64,000 bases of DNA from CAVVVS01 sp963751355. GTDB lineage: Bacteria > Bacteroidota > Ignavibacteria > Ignavibacteriales > Ignavibacteriaceae. The stretch is from NCBI GenBank assembly GCA_963751355.1, contig CAVVVS010000105.1, forward strand, positions 62,001-126,000. The letters are read 5' to 3'. Both the position numbers and the translations under genes were made by a program. This document shows, piece by piece, positions 9,640 to 19,585 of the stretch. The notes below the pieces were generated by a model, which did no database searches, was not told where the DNA came from, and was given only the letters and a program-made list of their open reading frames with translations. How positions within the stretch are numbered: the stretch's first letter is position 1; each line of letters opens with the position of its first letter.

Positions 9640-10920
9640 CTATTGTTTGCTTAAAATCCATCTTCTTTTTTGGAGAATTTTATTTACATCACTATCGAGC
9701 CTTTTTAATGCCTGTGCCGGAGTCATTTTTCCCCTGGCTGCATACTCCGCATAAGATTGTAATTTACCGGATACAATGTGTTCCCATTCCGGTACCTTGG
9801 GAGTTGGGACAACGTTTTGAAGCTGTTCATAAAAAGCTTTAAGGTATTTATCATTCCTTAAAGTAGAATCCTGCCAGGCTGATTTTACTGCCGGCAAATC
9901 AGTAGTGAGTTTGTAAAATTTAACTTGACTGGATTTTTGTGATAGAAACTCAATTAGTTTCCATGCAATTTTTTTATGTTTGCAAGCTTTGAACATCACA
10001 AGGCTCGATCCGCCAGCCAAAGATTTCCCCGGATATTTTTTACCCTCGTAAGCAGGGAGAGGTGCAGTCATCCATGAATCCGAAAGAGACGAAGGTAAGC
10101 GGTGTTTAAATTCATCCACATTCCAGGGACCCGTTATATACATTGCAAAAAATCCATCAGCAAATGCCTGATATACATTGGAAACTTCCGTCATATCAAC
10201 CGGAGCCAGACCTTCTTTATAAAATTTTGTGAGATATCTAAATGCTTTTAAAAGTTTCGGATTACTAAAATCTCCGTATGTATCACCATCTTTCAGCAAT
10301 TTTGCCCCAGCCTGTAACCCGAAAACTATAAACGGTACCCATTCATTGGTCGGGATGAACATTGCGTATTTCTTTTGCTTGCCGTACATCTTTTTAATTT
10401 TTACGGAAACGTCGTACAATTCATCCCAGCTTTCAGGGGGATGATTATATCCGGCTTGCTTTAAAATATCGGTTCTATAAAAAAGCACTCTCGTATCCAC
10501 ATACCAGGGAATGCCGTACAGATTCGTACCGATTTTATTTGTCTCCCAAATGCCGCTAAAATAATTTGTATCATTTATTGTTTTAGAATCTTTTACCCAA
10601 TCGTTTAGTTCTTCCAGTGAGTTCAACGCTACGAACTCGGGTATCCAGGTGTTCCCAAGCTGAACTATATCCGGTGTAGTTTCGCTTGCATAAGCTGTAA
10701 TTAATTTTTCATGAGCTGCCGACCACGGAATTGCCTGAACTTTAACCTTAATACCCGGATTTTCTCTTTCAAATTCACCGGTTAATTTTTGTACATGTTC
10801 CGCTTCGGCACCCATTGCCCAAAAATTAATGACTACTTCCTTTTTTGAGGATGAACTACAGCCTGAGAAAATAGTTACAATGAGTGCAGCGATCACCGAT
10901 ATTTTTACTGTTCTAAACAT
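9640..10920 (-). CDS. Sugar-binding lipoprotein of CUT1 ABC importer
   Basis: The 426-residue extracellular solute-binding protein has a lipoprotein signal with lipobox FSGC (Cys21). The MalE-like fold begins VINFWAMGAEAEHVQKLTGEFE and contains the usual TPDIVQLGNTWIPEF and ITGPWNVDEF segments. It would capture oligosaccharides in the periplasm and pass them to the two permeases encoded just downstream. Its gene starts 21 bases after the stop of an unassigned T9SS protein. Linkage to GH94, GH2 and GH144-type genes suggests gluco-oligosaccharides as ligand, which is inference. Family call is firm. Confidence 0.93.
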   Translation of the reverse strand: MFRTVKISVIAALIVTIFSGCSSSSKKEVVINFWAMGAEAEHVQKLTGEFERENPGIKVKVQAIPWSAAHEKLITAYASETTPDIVQLGNTWIPEFVALNSLEELNDWVKDSKTINDTNYFSGIWETNKIGTNLYGIPWYVDTRVLFYRTDILKQAGYNHPPESWDELYDVSVKIKKMYGKQKKYAMFIPTNEWVPFIVFGLQAGAKLLKDGDTYGDFSNPKLLKAFRYLTKFYKEGLAPVDMTEVSNVYQAFADGFFAMYITGPWNVDEFKHRLPSSLSDSWMTAPLPAYEGKKYPGKSLAGGSSLVMFKACKHKKIAWKLIEFLSQKSSQVKFYKLTTDLPAVKSAWQDSTLRNDKYLKAFYEQLQNVVPTPKVPEWEHIVSGKLQSYAEYAARGKMTPAQALKRLDSDVNKILQKRRWILSKQ

Positions 10921-10941
10921 ATTTTTAAAAATAATGAAAAT

Positions 10942-12525
10942 TTATTTCTCCAATATCATTTTACCTTCAAAGGAAACTTTTTCTAATTTAATTTTATAAA
11001 AATAAATCCCAGATCCTACAACCTGATTCTGATTATCCGTTCCATTCCAAGCAATTTTATTAATTCCACCGGGAGAAATTCCGTCATATAATTCTTTTAT
11101 TTGATTACCCAGTACATCATAAATGGCAATCTCAACATGCTGCGAGATGGGAATTGAATATTCTATCCTGGTAGAAAGATTAAGGGGATTGGGAAAATTT
11201 TGTTTGAAATTATAATTAAGTTTTCTCGAATTATTCTCATCTATATTTGTCGAAGTATATTTTTCTAAAGTGAACGGATTAAATTTTTCCTTGGCGAAAA
11301 TGTACCAAGCACACGTAGAGGAAAATCCTTTATTTATATCAACCCAGTCATACCCGCCGGTTTTATTTACGGTATAAGGAAGTGCTAACGATGTAGTACC
11401 GGCAATTGTTCTGTTGATTAAAAACGAATCCATCTGACTCGAATAAAAATCCCCTTTATCTTTATACCCTGAAAAATAAAAAGCACAAACCATATGCCCC
11501 AAACCATCAAGCCAGACATTTTGAACAGAGGAATTTGCAGATGAAAAAAATCCTGCTGCTTTTTTTCCATTGAAAGTAACTTCTTTTTTGAAGCGAGAAT
11601 CATTTTCCGGAACTAATACTAGATTTTTATAATAATCACCTTCCTTATAAAATGCCAGCGATCTCCAGCTATACAAATCCAATGGTAGACTGATACCAGG
11701 AACTTTTTCAAGTTGATCCATTCTGTAATCCAGCCATTGTTTAATTTTTCCGGCAATTACATTTTCTCCGCAAAGTTTTAATGCAGCATACGCATCTATA
11801 TTTCCTTCTTCATGACCCACAGGGCTGCCGTTTGAGTCATATACGTGAAGTTGGTAATCATTAACAGGTGATGAAGAATTCCTTGGTCCCCATCGCCATC
11901 CGCTTTGGACAAAACCGCCATGCCCGGATGGATCGGCAATGTAAAAATCTAATAATAATTTTTTCAAGTACGATGTGACTAAAGTATATAGCTGCTTATT
12001 ATCAAAACTATATTCTTTCTCATAATATTTATATGCCAGCAGTAACCACGCATTATCTCCCATCCATCGATCACAGATGAATGCTTTATATGAAAGATTT
12101 AAATTAATATTCTGATAAAAACCTCTTGCTTCACCCTTGTAAAAAAAGTTTTGCTTATCAAGATTAGTGTTGGAAGAATTTGTTCTTTGAGCATAAAAAT
12201 CAAGAATCCTTTCGGCTCTTTGCTTTTCGCCCGATAATATAAATGCCATTGCGGTTACTGCATTATTAAATGTTTGTGCCGAATTGTCCTCCATTGCTGG
12301 CACAAGCCAATGTTCATTTGAAAAATAATCTTGTATACTATTGAGGTATTGAAGTACTAAATCCTTACTGTTTTGTGGAGATGCAGTACTTCTTCCTCCT
12401 AAGTTCGATTTAATTTTATTAGACTTTATTGTTGGAATATCTTTTAAATTGTTAACACCTTTAGGAAACAGATATCCTCCAAAACCAAATAAAAGTAGGA
12501 AAGCTAATAAAATTATTTTTCTCAT
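10942..12525 (-). CDS. Secreted T9SS protein, possible (alpha/alpha)6-barrel glycosidase
   Basis: The 527-residue protein has a signal peptide (about 1-21) and a T9SS type A sorting domain (about 450-527: NFPNPLNLSTRIEYSIP, ending GKMILEK). The central ~370 residues are helical and rich in aromatic and acidic residues (DRWMGDNAWLLLAYKYYEK, GWRWGPRNSS, VGHEEGNIDAYAALK), a pattern seen in six-hairpin glycosidases and epimerases. I cannot place it in a named glycoside hydrolase family. It lies between the GH144-type glucanase (23 bases upstream) and the sugar-binding protein (21 bases downstream), so action on the same glucan is likely. It is a good candidate for a new or divergent family. Confidence 0.75.
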   Translation of the reverse strand: MRKIILLAFLLLFGFGGYLFPKGVNNLKDIPTIKSNKIKSNLGGRSTASPQNSKDLVLQYLNSIQDYFSNEHWLVPAMEDNSAQTFNNAVTAMAFILSGEKQRAERILDFYAQRTNSSNTNLDKQNFFYKGEARGFYQNINLNLSYKAFICDRWMGDNAWLLLAYKYYEKEYSFDNKQLYTLVTSYLKKLLLDFYIADPSGHGGFVQSGWRWGPRNSSSPVNDYQLHVYDSNGSPVGHEEGNIDAYAALKLCGENVIAGKIKQWLDYRMDQLEKVPGISLPLDLYSWRSLAFYKEGDYYKNLVLVPENDSRFKKEVTFNGKKAAGFFSSANSSVQNVWLDGLGHMVCAFYFSGYKDKGDFYSSQMDSFLINRTIAGTTSLALPYTVNKTGGYDWVDINKGFSSTCAWYIFAKEKFNPFTLEKYTSTNIDENNSRKLNYNFKQNFPNPLNLSTRIEYSIPISQHVEIAIYDVLGNQIKELYDGISPGGINKIAWNGTDNQNQVVGSGIYFYKIKLEKVSFEGKMILEK

Positions 12526-12548
12526 TTTTCAGGCTGCTAATTGTTCCT

Positions 12549-14954
12549 TTATTTTTGCAAAATCATTTTTCCTGATAATAATTGATGATCTGCTTTAATA
12601 GTATATAAGTAAACTCCTGAGCTTACATGATTTCCCAGATTGTCCTCCCCGTTCCAAAGCACTTGATGAGTTCCTTCACCTAATTTTCCGTTTATTAAAG
12701 TTTTTATTTTTCTGCCGAGTATATCATAAATATTTAACGTGATATTTTGGACTGAGGGTAAAGAGAATTCAATCATAGTTGTTGGATTAAAAGGATTTGG
12801 GTAATTTCCGAGTAATTCAAATTTTGTCACCGAAGCCGGTTTATCATTTACACCGGTGGGGTCTTCCTTGAAACCAATTGCATTTAACATCGGCTGAATC
12901 TCGGGATTTGCCATAAAATTATTCCAAAGCAATTGGGAACGGTAATTTTCAATCATGTCAATAATAGGTCCTTCGTCAATTGAAAGGTAACTATTCGCAT
13001 ACCAGTTTTGCTGCGGATTAAATGCATCTTTAAATCCAAATACTCCCCAAATTTTCGCACCGTATTTATGGTACATATATTTCAAGGCATCCAAAGATTC
13101 TTGAGGTGTGTACGGCATTGCTGAAAGCGCTGCGGTCGGAGTAATTGTACCGTTATCATTTGTAGGGCTGTGCGCAGAATATCCGGATGGATCATCCGAA
13201 GCCGTTAAGCCCCAAACATTAGGTCCATACCCTGCAAAATATTTAGGATTATTAATACAATAAGCTCTGTTAACCAGTGTGATGTTTTTATTATTAACAA
13301 AATAATTTGCGTATTTATCTTTTATCCCGCGCGGATCAAACCCGATGAATGAATAGTGGGTGAAGAATAAAGGTCCACCGTAATCGGGACCGACAAAAAT
13401 CTTATATCCGTAAAATGTTTTGCCGTTCACATAGGAAACATCGCTCGCCCATCCAAGGTAATAATCCCACCATTGAATAGAGTACGTAGGTGACGCAATT
13501 CCTAAAAGATAAGTAATCATGGTTTCATTAAAACCTTTTATCCTGAAATTCATTTTCCAGTCGTAATCCGGTGACCAATGCCAGAATACATAATCGGTAT
13601 TATTCGTATACCATTTATATTCTACTGACTGCCAGATATTTGTTATCATTGTTCGTATCTGAGATTCGGTAGTGTCATTTTGGTTGAAGAACTGCCGAGC
13701 AGTAAGTAATCCTTCCATCATGAATGATGTTTCAACAAGATCTCCTCCATCATCGTACATGCTGAAGGGAATTACATTCCCGGTCACACCGTTCATCCAG
13801 TGGGGAAAAGCACCGTGAAATCTATCGGCTTTATTCGTAAGAAAATTTAGGATTTTCAACATCCTCTGAACCCCTTGATCTCTTGTAATAAAACCTCGAT
13901 GAATACCGACCAGGATTGCCATCACTCCAAATCCTGAGCCTCCCATTGTAACAATATCACCGGAACCTAATCTTTCTCTTGCAAGACCCGATACAGGATG
14001 TGCATAATCCCAAAAATATCTGAACGTAGCTTTCTGCACCATCGTCAACCATTCATCATCAGTCATTTCATGAGTCGCAGCAGAATCCGGCAGGCTTAAT
14101 TTAGATTGGTTATTATTCGAATCCACAGCCGCCACTTCGTAAGAAGCGGTTATACCCTGCCCACCCACAAAATCTGTATACGCGCTTAAATAAGCCGGAG
14201 ATTGTCCGATGTATGCATAAGAATTTGCACTCTTTTTATAGATATAATATGCTTTTATATTTTTTTGTGGGTTAAGGTTCCAGGTTATATCTATATGACT
14301 ATCGTACCCGGATGCTGTGACTCCGGTAGGAGCCGATAGACCGGAGCTATCGATGACAATCGTATTTATCATTTTAATGTCATCGAGATAAATTGTGTGC
14401 TCAACGCTGTCGGCATTACCTTGCGAAAAATATATAGTCTTAATTTTTGTCAGATTAGCGGTTCCCGGATTTTTTTCGAAAACAGAAAGCGGAATAATTA
14501 TGCTCTGCCAGGTATTTGGCTTAATTCCGTCAATATAATTTGCAAGCCTTACTTTCGCCGTATGTTGATTGCTCACATCTTCCAAAAATGTTAAAGGAAG
14601 TTTAGAAGAATCAATTGAAGTTTCTGAATAAACCATGAAGGAAAGAGAATCTTTCGAGTAAATATTATGACCGACCCAGCCATCCGAGGCAACAGCCATT
14701 CCCCAATCACCGCTCGTCTTGGAAATCCAGTGAAGTTTCAGACTGTTTGTACCGGAAAAATGATGTACCGTATCTACAGGAAATTTAACGTTATTAAATG
14801 CAAGTTCTAAATAGCTTGGAGCGTTCGCGTATCCGAAACTCGGATCGTAATATGTATTGTCGGTACTTTCATTGAAAAAGATAAAATCTTGAGAATAGGC
14901 TGCTTGAGTTAAAAATAATAGACACAGAATAAACGGTAAAAAAATATATTTCAT
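12549..14954 (-). CDS. Secreted GH144/PF10091-type glucanase with T9SS domain
   Basis: The 801-residue protein has a signal peptide (about 1-21, ending AYSQ) and an N-terminal beta-sandwich resembling a carbohydrate-binding module (about 25-195). A fibronectin type III-like module follows (about 205-295). The PF10091 'glucoamylase' (alpha/alpha)6 catalytic domain spans about 300-690 (ATFRYFWDYAHPVSGLARER, then GGSGFGVMAI, DDGGDLVETSFMMEGLL). A T9SS sorting domain ends the protein (NYPNPFNPTTMIEFSLP). Characterised PF10091 relatives of GH144 are endo-beta-1,2-glucanases. It would cut polymer outside the cell into oligosaccharides for the importer encoded downstream. The family is well supported; beta-1,2 specificity is inference. 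The start overlaps the GH2 stop (TAATG). Confidence 0.85.
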   Translation of the reverse strand: MKYIFLPFILCLLFLTQAAYSQDFIFFNESTDNTYYDPSFGYANAPSYLELAFNNVKFPVDTVHHFSGTNSLKLHWISKTSGDWGMAVASDGWVGHNIYSKDSLSFMVYSETSIDSSKLPLTFLEDVSNQHTAKVRLANYIDGIKPNTWQSIIIPLSVFEKNPGTANLTKIKTIYFSQGNADSVEHTIYLDDIKMINTIVIDSSGLSAPTGVTASGYDSHIDITWNLNPQKNIKAYYIYKKSANSYAYIGQSPAYLSAYTDFVGGQGITASYEVAAVDSNNNQSKLSLPDSAATHEMTDDEWLTMVQKATFRYFWDYAHPVSGLARERLGSGDIVTMGGSGFGVMAILVGIHRGFITRDQGVQRMLKILNFLTNKADRFHGAFPHWMNGVTGNVIPFSMYDDGGDLVETSFMMEGLLTARQFFNQNDTTESQIRTMITNIWQSVEYKWYTNNTDYVFWHWSPDYDWKMNFRIKGFNETMITYLLGIASPTYSIQWWDYYLGWASDVSYVNGKTFYGYKIFVGPDYGGPLFFTHYSFIGFDPRGIKDKYANYFVNNKNITLVNRAYCINNPKYFAGYGPNVWGLTASDDPSGYSAHSPTNDNGTITPTAALSAMPYTPQESLDALKYMYHKYGAKIWGVFGFKDAFNPQQNWYANSYLSIDEGPIIDMIENYRSQLLWNNFMANPEIQPMLNAIGFKEDPTGVNDKPASVTKFELLGNYPNPFNPTTMIEFSLPSVQNITLNIYDILGRKIKTLINGKLGEGTHQVLWNGEDNLGNHVSSGVYLYTIKADHQLLSGKMILQK

Positions 14955-17047
14955 TATATCTCTTCCGGTAAATTAGAAATTACCTTTAATTTAAAATCAT
15001 TATCAGATATTATTTTATTTGTTCCCGGATTCAACAATTCGGTTTTAACGATATGTTCTCCCTTTTCTATTTTCCCCGGCAATCTGAAATCCATATCTTC
15101 ATACGAAATAAATAACATTGAATCAGCTTTCAACGAAAACCGATCTATTTTACCAATATATTTATTATCGATGTAAATTTGAAGCCGGAGTGAATTAAAA
15201 TTTTCTTGCAGATCGTTAATAATGTAAAAGTCAATCAATAATTTCGTACCGGGGAAATATTGATCTTTCCGAACATTTACTGAAATATAAACTGGCTGAT
15301 ATGCCTTTTTCAATGCATAATATCCCGGCTTTTTATTTCCAAAATAATCAACTACAGACCACGATATGGATTCCCAGCAATCGATTAGCATGAACTGAAA
15401 TATTCCTGTTATGCCGTTAAATCTTTTTCGTCTATAAAAGTCCACAGAAGTTTTGATTAAATCTGTTTGATAAGATTGTGAATTTTGAATAAAAGAGTCT
15501 ATCGAATCACCAATATTAATCTTTGCAATATTAAAAGTTTGGTCAACTTGAAAATTGTGGTATTCCCACGTCTTCCATACCGGGGGGAATAATTCATCTT
15601 GAGAAATAAATTTTTCAAGTGATTTTTTCTCCGGTAAAGCTTGTGCACCAAATTCCGTAACTAATGGTCCCATCGGTGCAGCAGCGTAATGCTCTTTATT
15701 TCCCCAATACCAGCCGTCGTAAGCATGCTCTTCATAATTTGAAGCACGCCTGATAATTCTTGTATTATCCTCCGAAAGGACAGCTCGTTCTAATTCCTCA
15801 TCAAGCGTCTTTATCTGGTTGCCCGGTTCATTATGGCAGCACCAAAATGCAATTGATGAATAATTGTATAAATGGTTTACCATTTCTTTAATCTGTTTTA
15901 CTGCTTCGGTTTTAAAGGAAACCGATTCATCATAAGTCCACTGCAGACTAAAATCCTGCCAAACTAATATTCCGGCTTTCTCAAATTCTTCATACAATTC
16001 TTTCCTGTTAACATGAGCATGAATACGAACAATATTAATATTTGCTTCTTTAATTAGTCCGGCTATTCGCTTTATTTTATCACGGGTGAAGCTGCTTAAA
16101 AACTGAGCAGGGATTATATTGGTGCCTCTTAAAAATAATCTTTTACCATTTAAATAAAACTGTTGACTTGAATCAAGTTTTACATTGCGTATTCCAAAAT
16201 CGTAGCTGTAATCCGCAAAGAATTTTGATGAAATTTTAATATGATATAGTGACGGTTTTCCTAAATCGTAAGACCACCAGAATTCCGGATTTTTTATTTC
16301 CAAATAATAATTTATTTCATTTATTCCCGGTCTAACTTCGAAGCCATATTTCATAGATATTTTTTTCTTCTGCGGAGAAGTTAAATCAAATTTTATTGAA
16401 ATATTCTGTGAAGTATTTTCATATGATGTACACGAGATTTGGAAGTGCAGGTTTGCTTTTTTGTAATCGCTCGATAAGTCAGCGGATGTTTTTACATTGT
16501 TGATAAGAAAATTATAATTGTACTCTATAAAAACATCGTTCCAGATTCCGCCGGTATTTTGATCCTGTCCGAATTGTTTGCTTGTGCCGCCGGGTCGGCA
16601 ATCATGATGGCTGAAAATTCCTTTAATTAATCTTTTTCTGTCAGGCCATATCTCACCGGGTATTTCAAAAGGAGAACTGACTTTAACAATTAAAGTATTA
16701 ACATTATTTATAAACTTAGTAACATTAAAATTGAAGGGAGAGAAATAACCTTCATGCGTCCCCAAATAATTATCATTCAACCAGACTTTAGCATAGTAAT
16801 CGGCTCCTAAAAAATTCAAAATTTTTATTCTACTTACACTTTCATCGGTATTGAATTTTTTAATAAACCAAACACTTCCGTTAAAATTATGAAGACCGGC
16901 AAGTTCCCAGTTTTGCGGGATTTTCATTTCTTCAAGATTGGAATCTTCTTCAATCTTTTTTTCTATACCTTGAATTGTAAATTTGTCATTGGGATCTTTA
17001 ATAAATGTCCACAATCCTGCCAAATTTAATATTTTATTCTTACCCAT
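14954..17047 (-). CDS. Glycoside hydrolase family 2 enzyme, cytoplasmic
   Basis: The 697-residue protein shows the GH2 order: sugar-binding jelly roll (about 1-175, ending near GGIWNDVFIEY), Ig-like domain (about 180-285) and TIM barrel (about 290-590). The expected acid/base Glu407 is in CHNEPG and nucleophile Glu465 in VTEFGAQALP. Both catalytic residues are present, so it should be active. There is no signal peptide, so it works in the cytoplasm on imported oligosaccharides. Beta-glucosidase, beta-galactosidase, beta-mannosidase or beta-glucuronidase activities are all known in GH2; the operon context favours a beta-glucoside. It lies 37 bases downstream of the GH94 gene and overlaps the next gene by one base. 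Confidence 0.88.
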   Translation of the reverse strand: MGKNKILNLAGLWTFIKDPNDKFTIQGIEKKIEEDSNLEEMKIPQNWELAGLHNFNGSVWFIKKFNTDESVSRIKILNFLGADYYAKVWLNDNYLGTHEGYFSPFNFNVTKFINNVNTLIVKVSSPFEIPGEIWPDRKRLIKGIFSHHDCRPGGTSKQFGQDQNTGGIWNDVFIEYNYNFLINNVKTSADLSSDYKKANLHFQISCTSYENTSQNISIKFDLTSPQKKKISMKYGFEVRPGINEINYYLEIKNPEFWWSYDLGKPSLYHIKISSKFFADYSYDFGIRNVKLDSSQQFYLNGKRLFLRGTNIIPAQFLSSFTRDKIKRIAGLIKEANINIVRIHAHVNRKELYEEFEKAGILVWQDFSLQWTYDESVSFKTEAVKQIKEMVNHLYNYSSIAFWCCHNEPGNQIKTLDEELERAVLSEDNTRIIRRASNYEEHAYDGWYWGNKEHYAAAPMGPLVTEFGAQALPEKKSLEKFISQDELFPPVWKTWEYHNFQVDQTFNIAKINIGDSIDSFIQNSQSYQTDLIKTSVDFYRRKRFNGITGIFQFMLIDCWESISWSVVDYFGNKKPGYYALKKAYQPVYISVNVRKDQYFPGTKLLIDFYIINDLQENFNSLRLQIYIDNKYIGKIDRFSLKADSMLFISYEDMDFRLPGKIEKGEHIVKTELLNPGTNKIISDNDFKLKVISNLPEEI

Positions 17048-17084
17048 TTAATTTATGTTATGAATTCTTAAAACCTGAAAAAAT

Positions 17085-18551
17085 TCATCCAAGATATACA
17101 TTAACAGTAATTGTATCTCCTTTGGAATTACACTTTATTAAATTATTTTTTATTCTTTTACCGTCAACTTCAATATGATCTATTCCCGAATTGACATGAT
17201 TCGGATTGTATACTTTTATATTGTAGAAGTTTTCTCTAAATTTTCTTTTAACGGAATATTCATTCCACACCGCAGGAATACATGGATCGATAATTAACCC
17301 GTCTTCTTCTGCTCTGACTCCCAAAATCCAATCAACGATTACCTTTTGAAACCATGATGCAGATCCGGTGTACCACGTCCATCCACCTTTTCCGTAATAC
17401 GGTGAATCAGGCCCGTCAATATTTCCGGGAGTTACGTAAGGCTCGGCAGAATATTCGTCAGGGCTCATTCCGTTATAAATTGGTGCTAATTTTTTAAAAA
17501 TATTATACGGAGTATTATTGTCTTTTAATTTCCCGAACGCCCAGATTGTCCATGTTGCAGCGTGGGTATAAACGCCGCCGTTCTCTCTTCTACCGGGTGC
17601 ATAACGAGAAAGGTAACCGATAAATTTATCCGTTTTACGATATGCCGGATAAAGGAGAAGCGGACCATTTTTTTTATCGAGATGTTTTTTCACCGAGTCC
17701 ATCGCTTTGATATTTTTTTGCACGTCAGCGATTTCACTGATAACAGCCCAGGTTTGAGGATTAACATAAATTTGTCCGTCAGCGGTAGTATGACTGCCGA
17801 GCGGATCGCCACTGTCTTTTGTGGCTCTCAAAAACCATTCCCCGTCCCATGAAAATTTATCAAATGCCTGCTTCAAAAGCTCTGCTCTTTTTTTGAATAA
17901 TGAGGCATGTTCCGCATCATTTTTTTTCTTGCAGATTTCATCAAAGCGAACAAGTATATAATATAAAAACTCTGCCAGCCAGAAAGATTCGCCTTTCATT
18001 TCGAGACCGACCGCACTTAAACCGTCATTCCAATCGCCGGCTCCTATTAATGGCAGCCCTCGTTCACTAAACCTGTTTAGCACCACATTTATTGCTTTTA
18101 AAGAATGTTGATACAATGACTCTTTCACTTCCGGATTTTTATAATACCCTATTTTCTCATCAAATAAAGCAAAATCATTCGTTTCGTAGAGATACTGTAT
18201 CAAAATGAATGGGAGCCACAAAAGATCGTCGGTCATGTTAGTTTCCAACCCGGTTTCACTTATCGGGTGCCACCAGTGCAGAACAGTTCCGTCAAGTAAT
18301 TGATGTTTCGCATGCAGTTTAATTTGTTCCGCAGTTAGTTGCGGATCTATCGGTAAAAATACCAAACTATCCTGCAATTGGTCTCTAAATCCGAAGGCTC
18401 CGCTTTGTTGATAATATGCAGTTCTGCCCCATAATCTTCCGGCAATAGCCTGGTATCTCAGCCATTTATTTACCAATAGATTCATCCCTTCATCGGGAGT
18501 ATTTACCTCGGATACGTCAAATAACTCAAGCCATTTTTCTCTAACTTTCTT
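17085..18551 (-). pseudogene. GH94-type phosphorylase, C-terminal part (frameshifted)
   Basis: This frame carries the (alpha/alpha)6 catalytic domain and C-terminal jelly roll of GH94: SGAFGFRDQLQDSLVFLP, HWWHPISETGLETNMTDDLLW, and GAGDWNDGLS with the catalytic Asp. The first ATG in frame is at 18485, but the frame is open to 18551 and reads KKVREKWLELFDVSEVNTPDE before that ATG, matching the family. It is therefore the continuation of the 18541-19470 frame and not a separate gene. GH94 enzymes phosphorolyse beta-gluco-oligosaccharides such as cellobiose, laminaribiose or sophorose to sugar-1-phosphate. Motifs resemble the phosphorylase-like domain of cyclic beta-1,2-glucan synthases. A one-base error would restore a normal gene. 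Confidence 0.85.
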
Positions 18552-19470
18552 TTAAAGCGGTATCGATGTTTTCTGATGTCCTGTATTTATTAATTGTCGA
18601 TTCGATCTCACTTTTTTCTTTAACAAGTCCGAGATAGAAATTTATTCTTTCGCTTTTTTCTTTTCCTATTTTTAAATCAACCTTCAAACATCCTATCGGG
18701 TCGTTCCAATTTCCGGTTTGCTTAGATAATTTTTCTTTAAATATTCCGGCGGGTTTTATCAGATCGCCGTATTGTCCGATAAAAAATTCCTTGTCGGTAT
18801 CAAAATCCGCAGCTTTTTTGCTGCATGAAAAAAATCCCCAATACTCATAATCTATATTCCAATGTCCCCTGTCTCCTAAGGGAATTTCCCATAATCTTTT
18901 TGTGGCAAGGATGGAATTTAATTTTTCATCAAATTCAGTAACAATAAAAGTTTTATGAAACTCGCGGTGATGATCTGCAGATGAGCCAAGGCACCATTCA
19001 AAATAAGTGTAGAAAGATAAATCAAGTTCTTCCCCGGTTTGGTTATCAACCTGGACATCCCAAATTTCAAGATTATCATCATTCGGGACAAAAATGGTTA
19101 ATAATATTTTGATACCATTATATTCTGTTTCAAATTTTGCATACCCAAAACCGAAAGTGCATTGATAATTATCCGGTTCATTTTTAACAGGGAGAACTGT
19201 AGGACTGAAGATTTCGCCCGTTTTATTATTCTTTATATAAACATACTTTCCCCAGTTATCTTGAATGAGGTCCTGATGCCACCTTGTAAGCCTGTTAAAT
19301 TCCGAATGAGTCTGCCAGCTAAAACCTCCGCCGGTTTCAGATATTACTAAGCCATAATTACCGTTAGTAATAATATTTACCCATGGTTTCGGAGTTTTAT
19401 AAGTCTTAATTACATATTCATTGCCATCTTCCGAAAAATAACCGTACTTAGTTTCAAACTTTCTGTACAA
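18541..19470 (-). pseudogene. GH94-type phosphorylase, N-terminal part (frameshifted)
   Basis: The 309-residue frame holds the N-terminal beta-sandwich of GH94 (KYGYFSEDGNEYVI, PWVNIITNGNYGLVISETGG, LTRWHQD) and ends at a TAG at 18541-18543. The downstream frame overlaps it across 18541-18551. Removing one A from the AAAA run in GCTTTAAAAGAAAG joins them as ...ALKKVREKWLEL, giving a protein of about 795 residues, the usual length for GH94 disaccharide phosphorylases. The start is a TTG at 19470 preceded by an AAGGA; no better start is visible. No signal peptide is present, so the enzyme would be cytoplasmic. The split is either a mutation or a sequencing error. Confidence 0.83.
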
Positions 19471-19585
19471 TTGGATTCCTTTTCCTAATGATTTTATAAA
19501 ATAATAGATTATACAAATACAGCCGGTACTTATTTCAATACCGGCTGATAATGAATGAAGACTTACTACAACATTACAGGAGATA

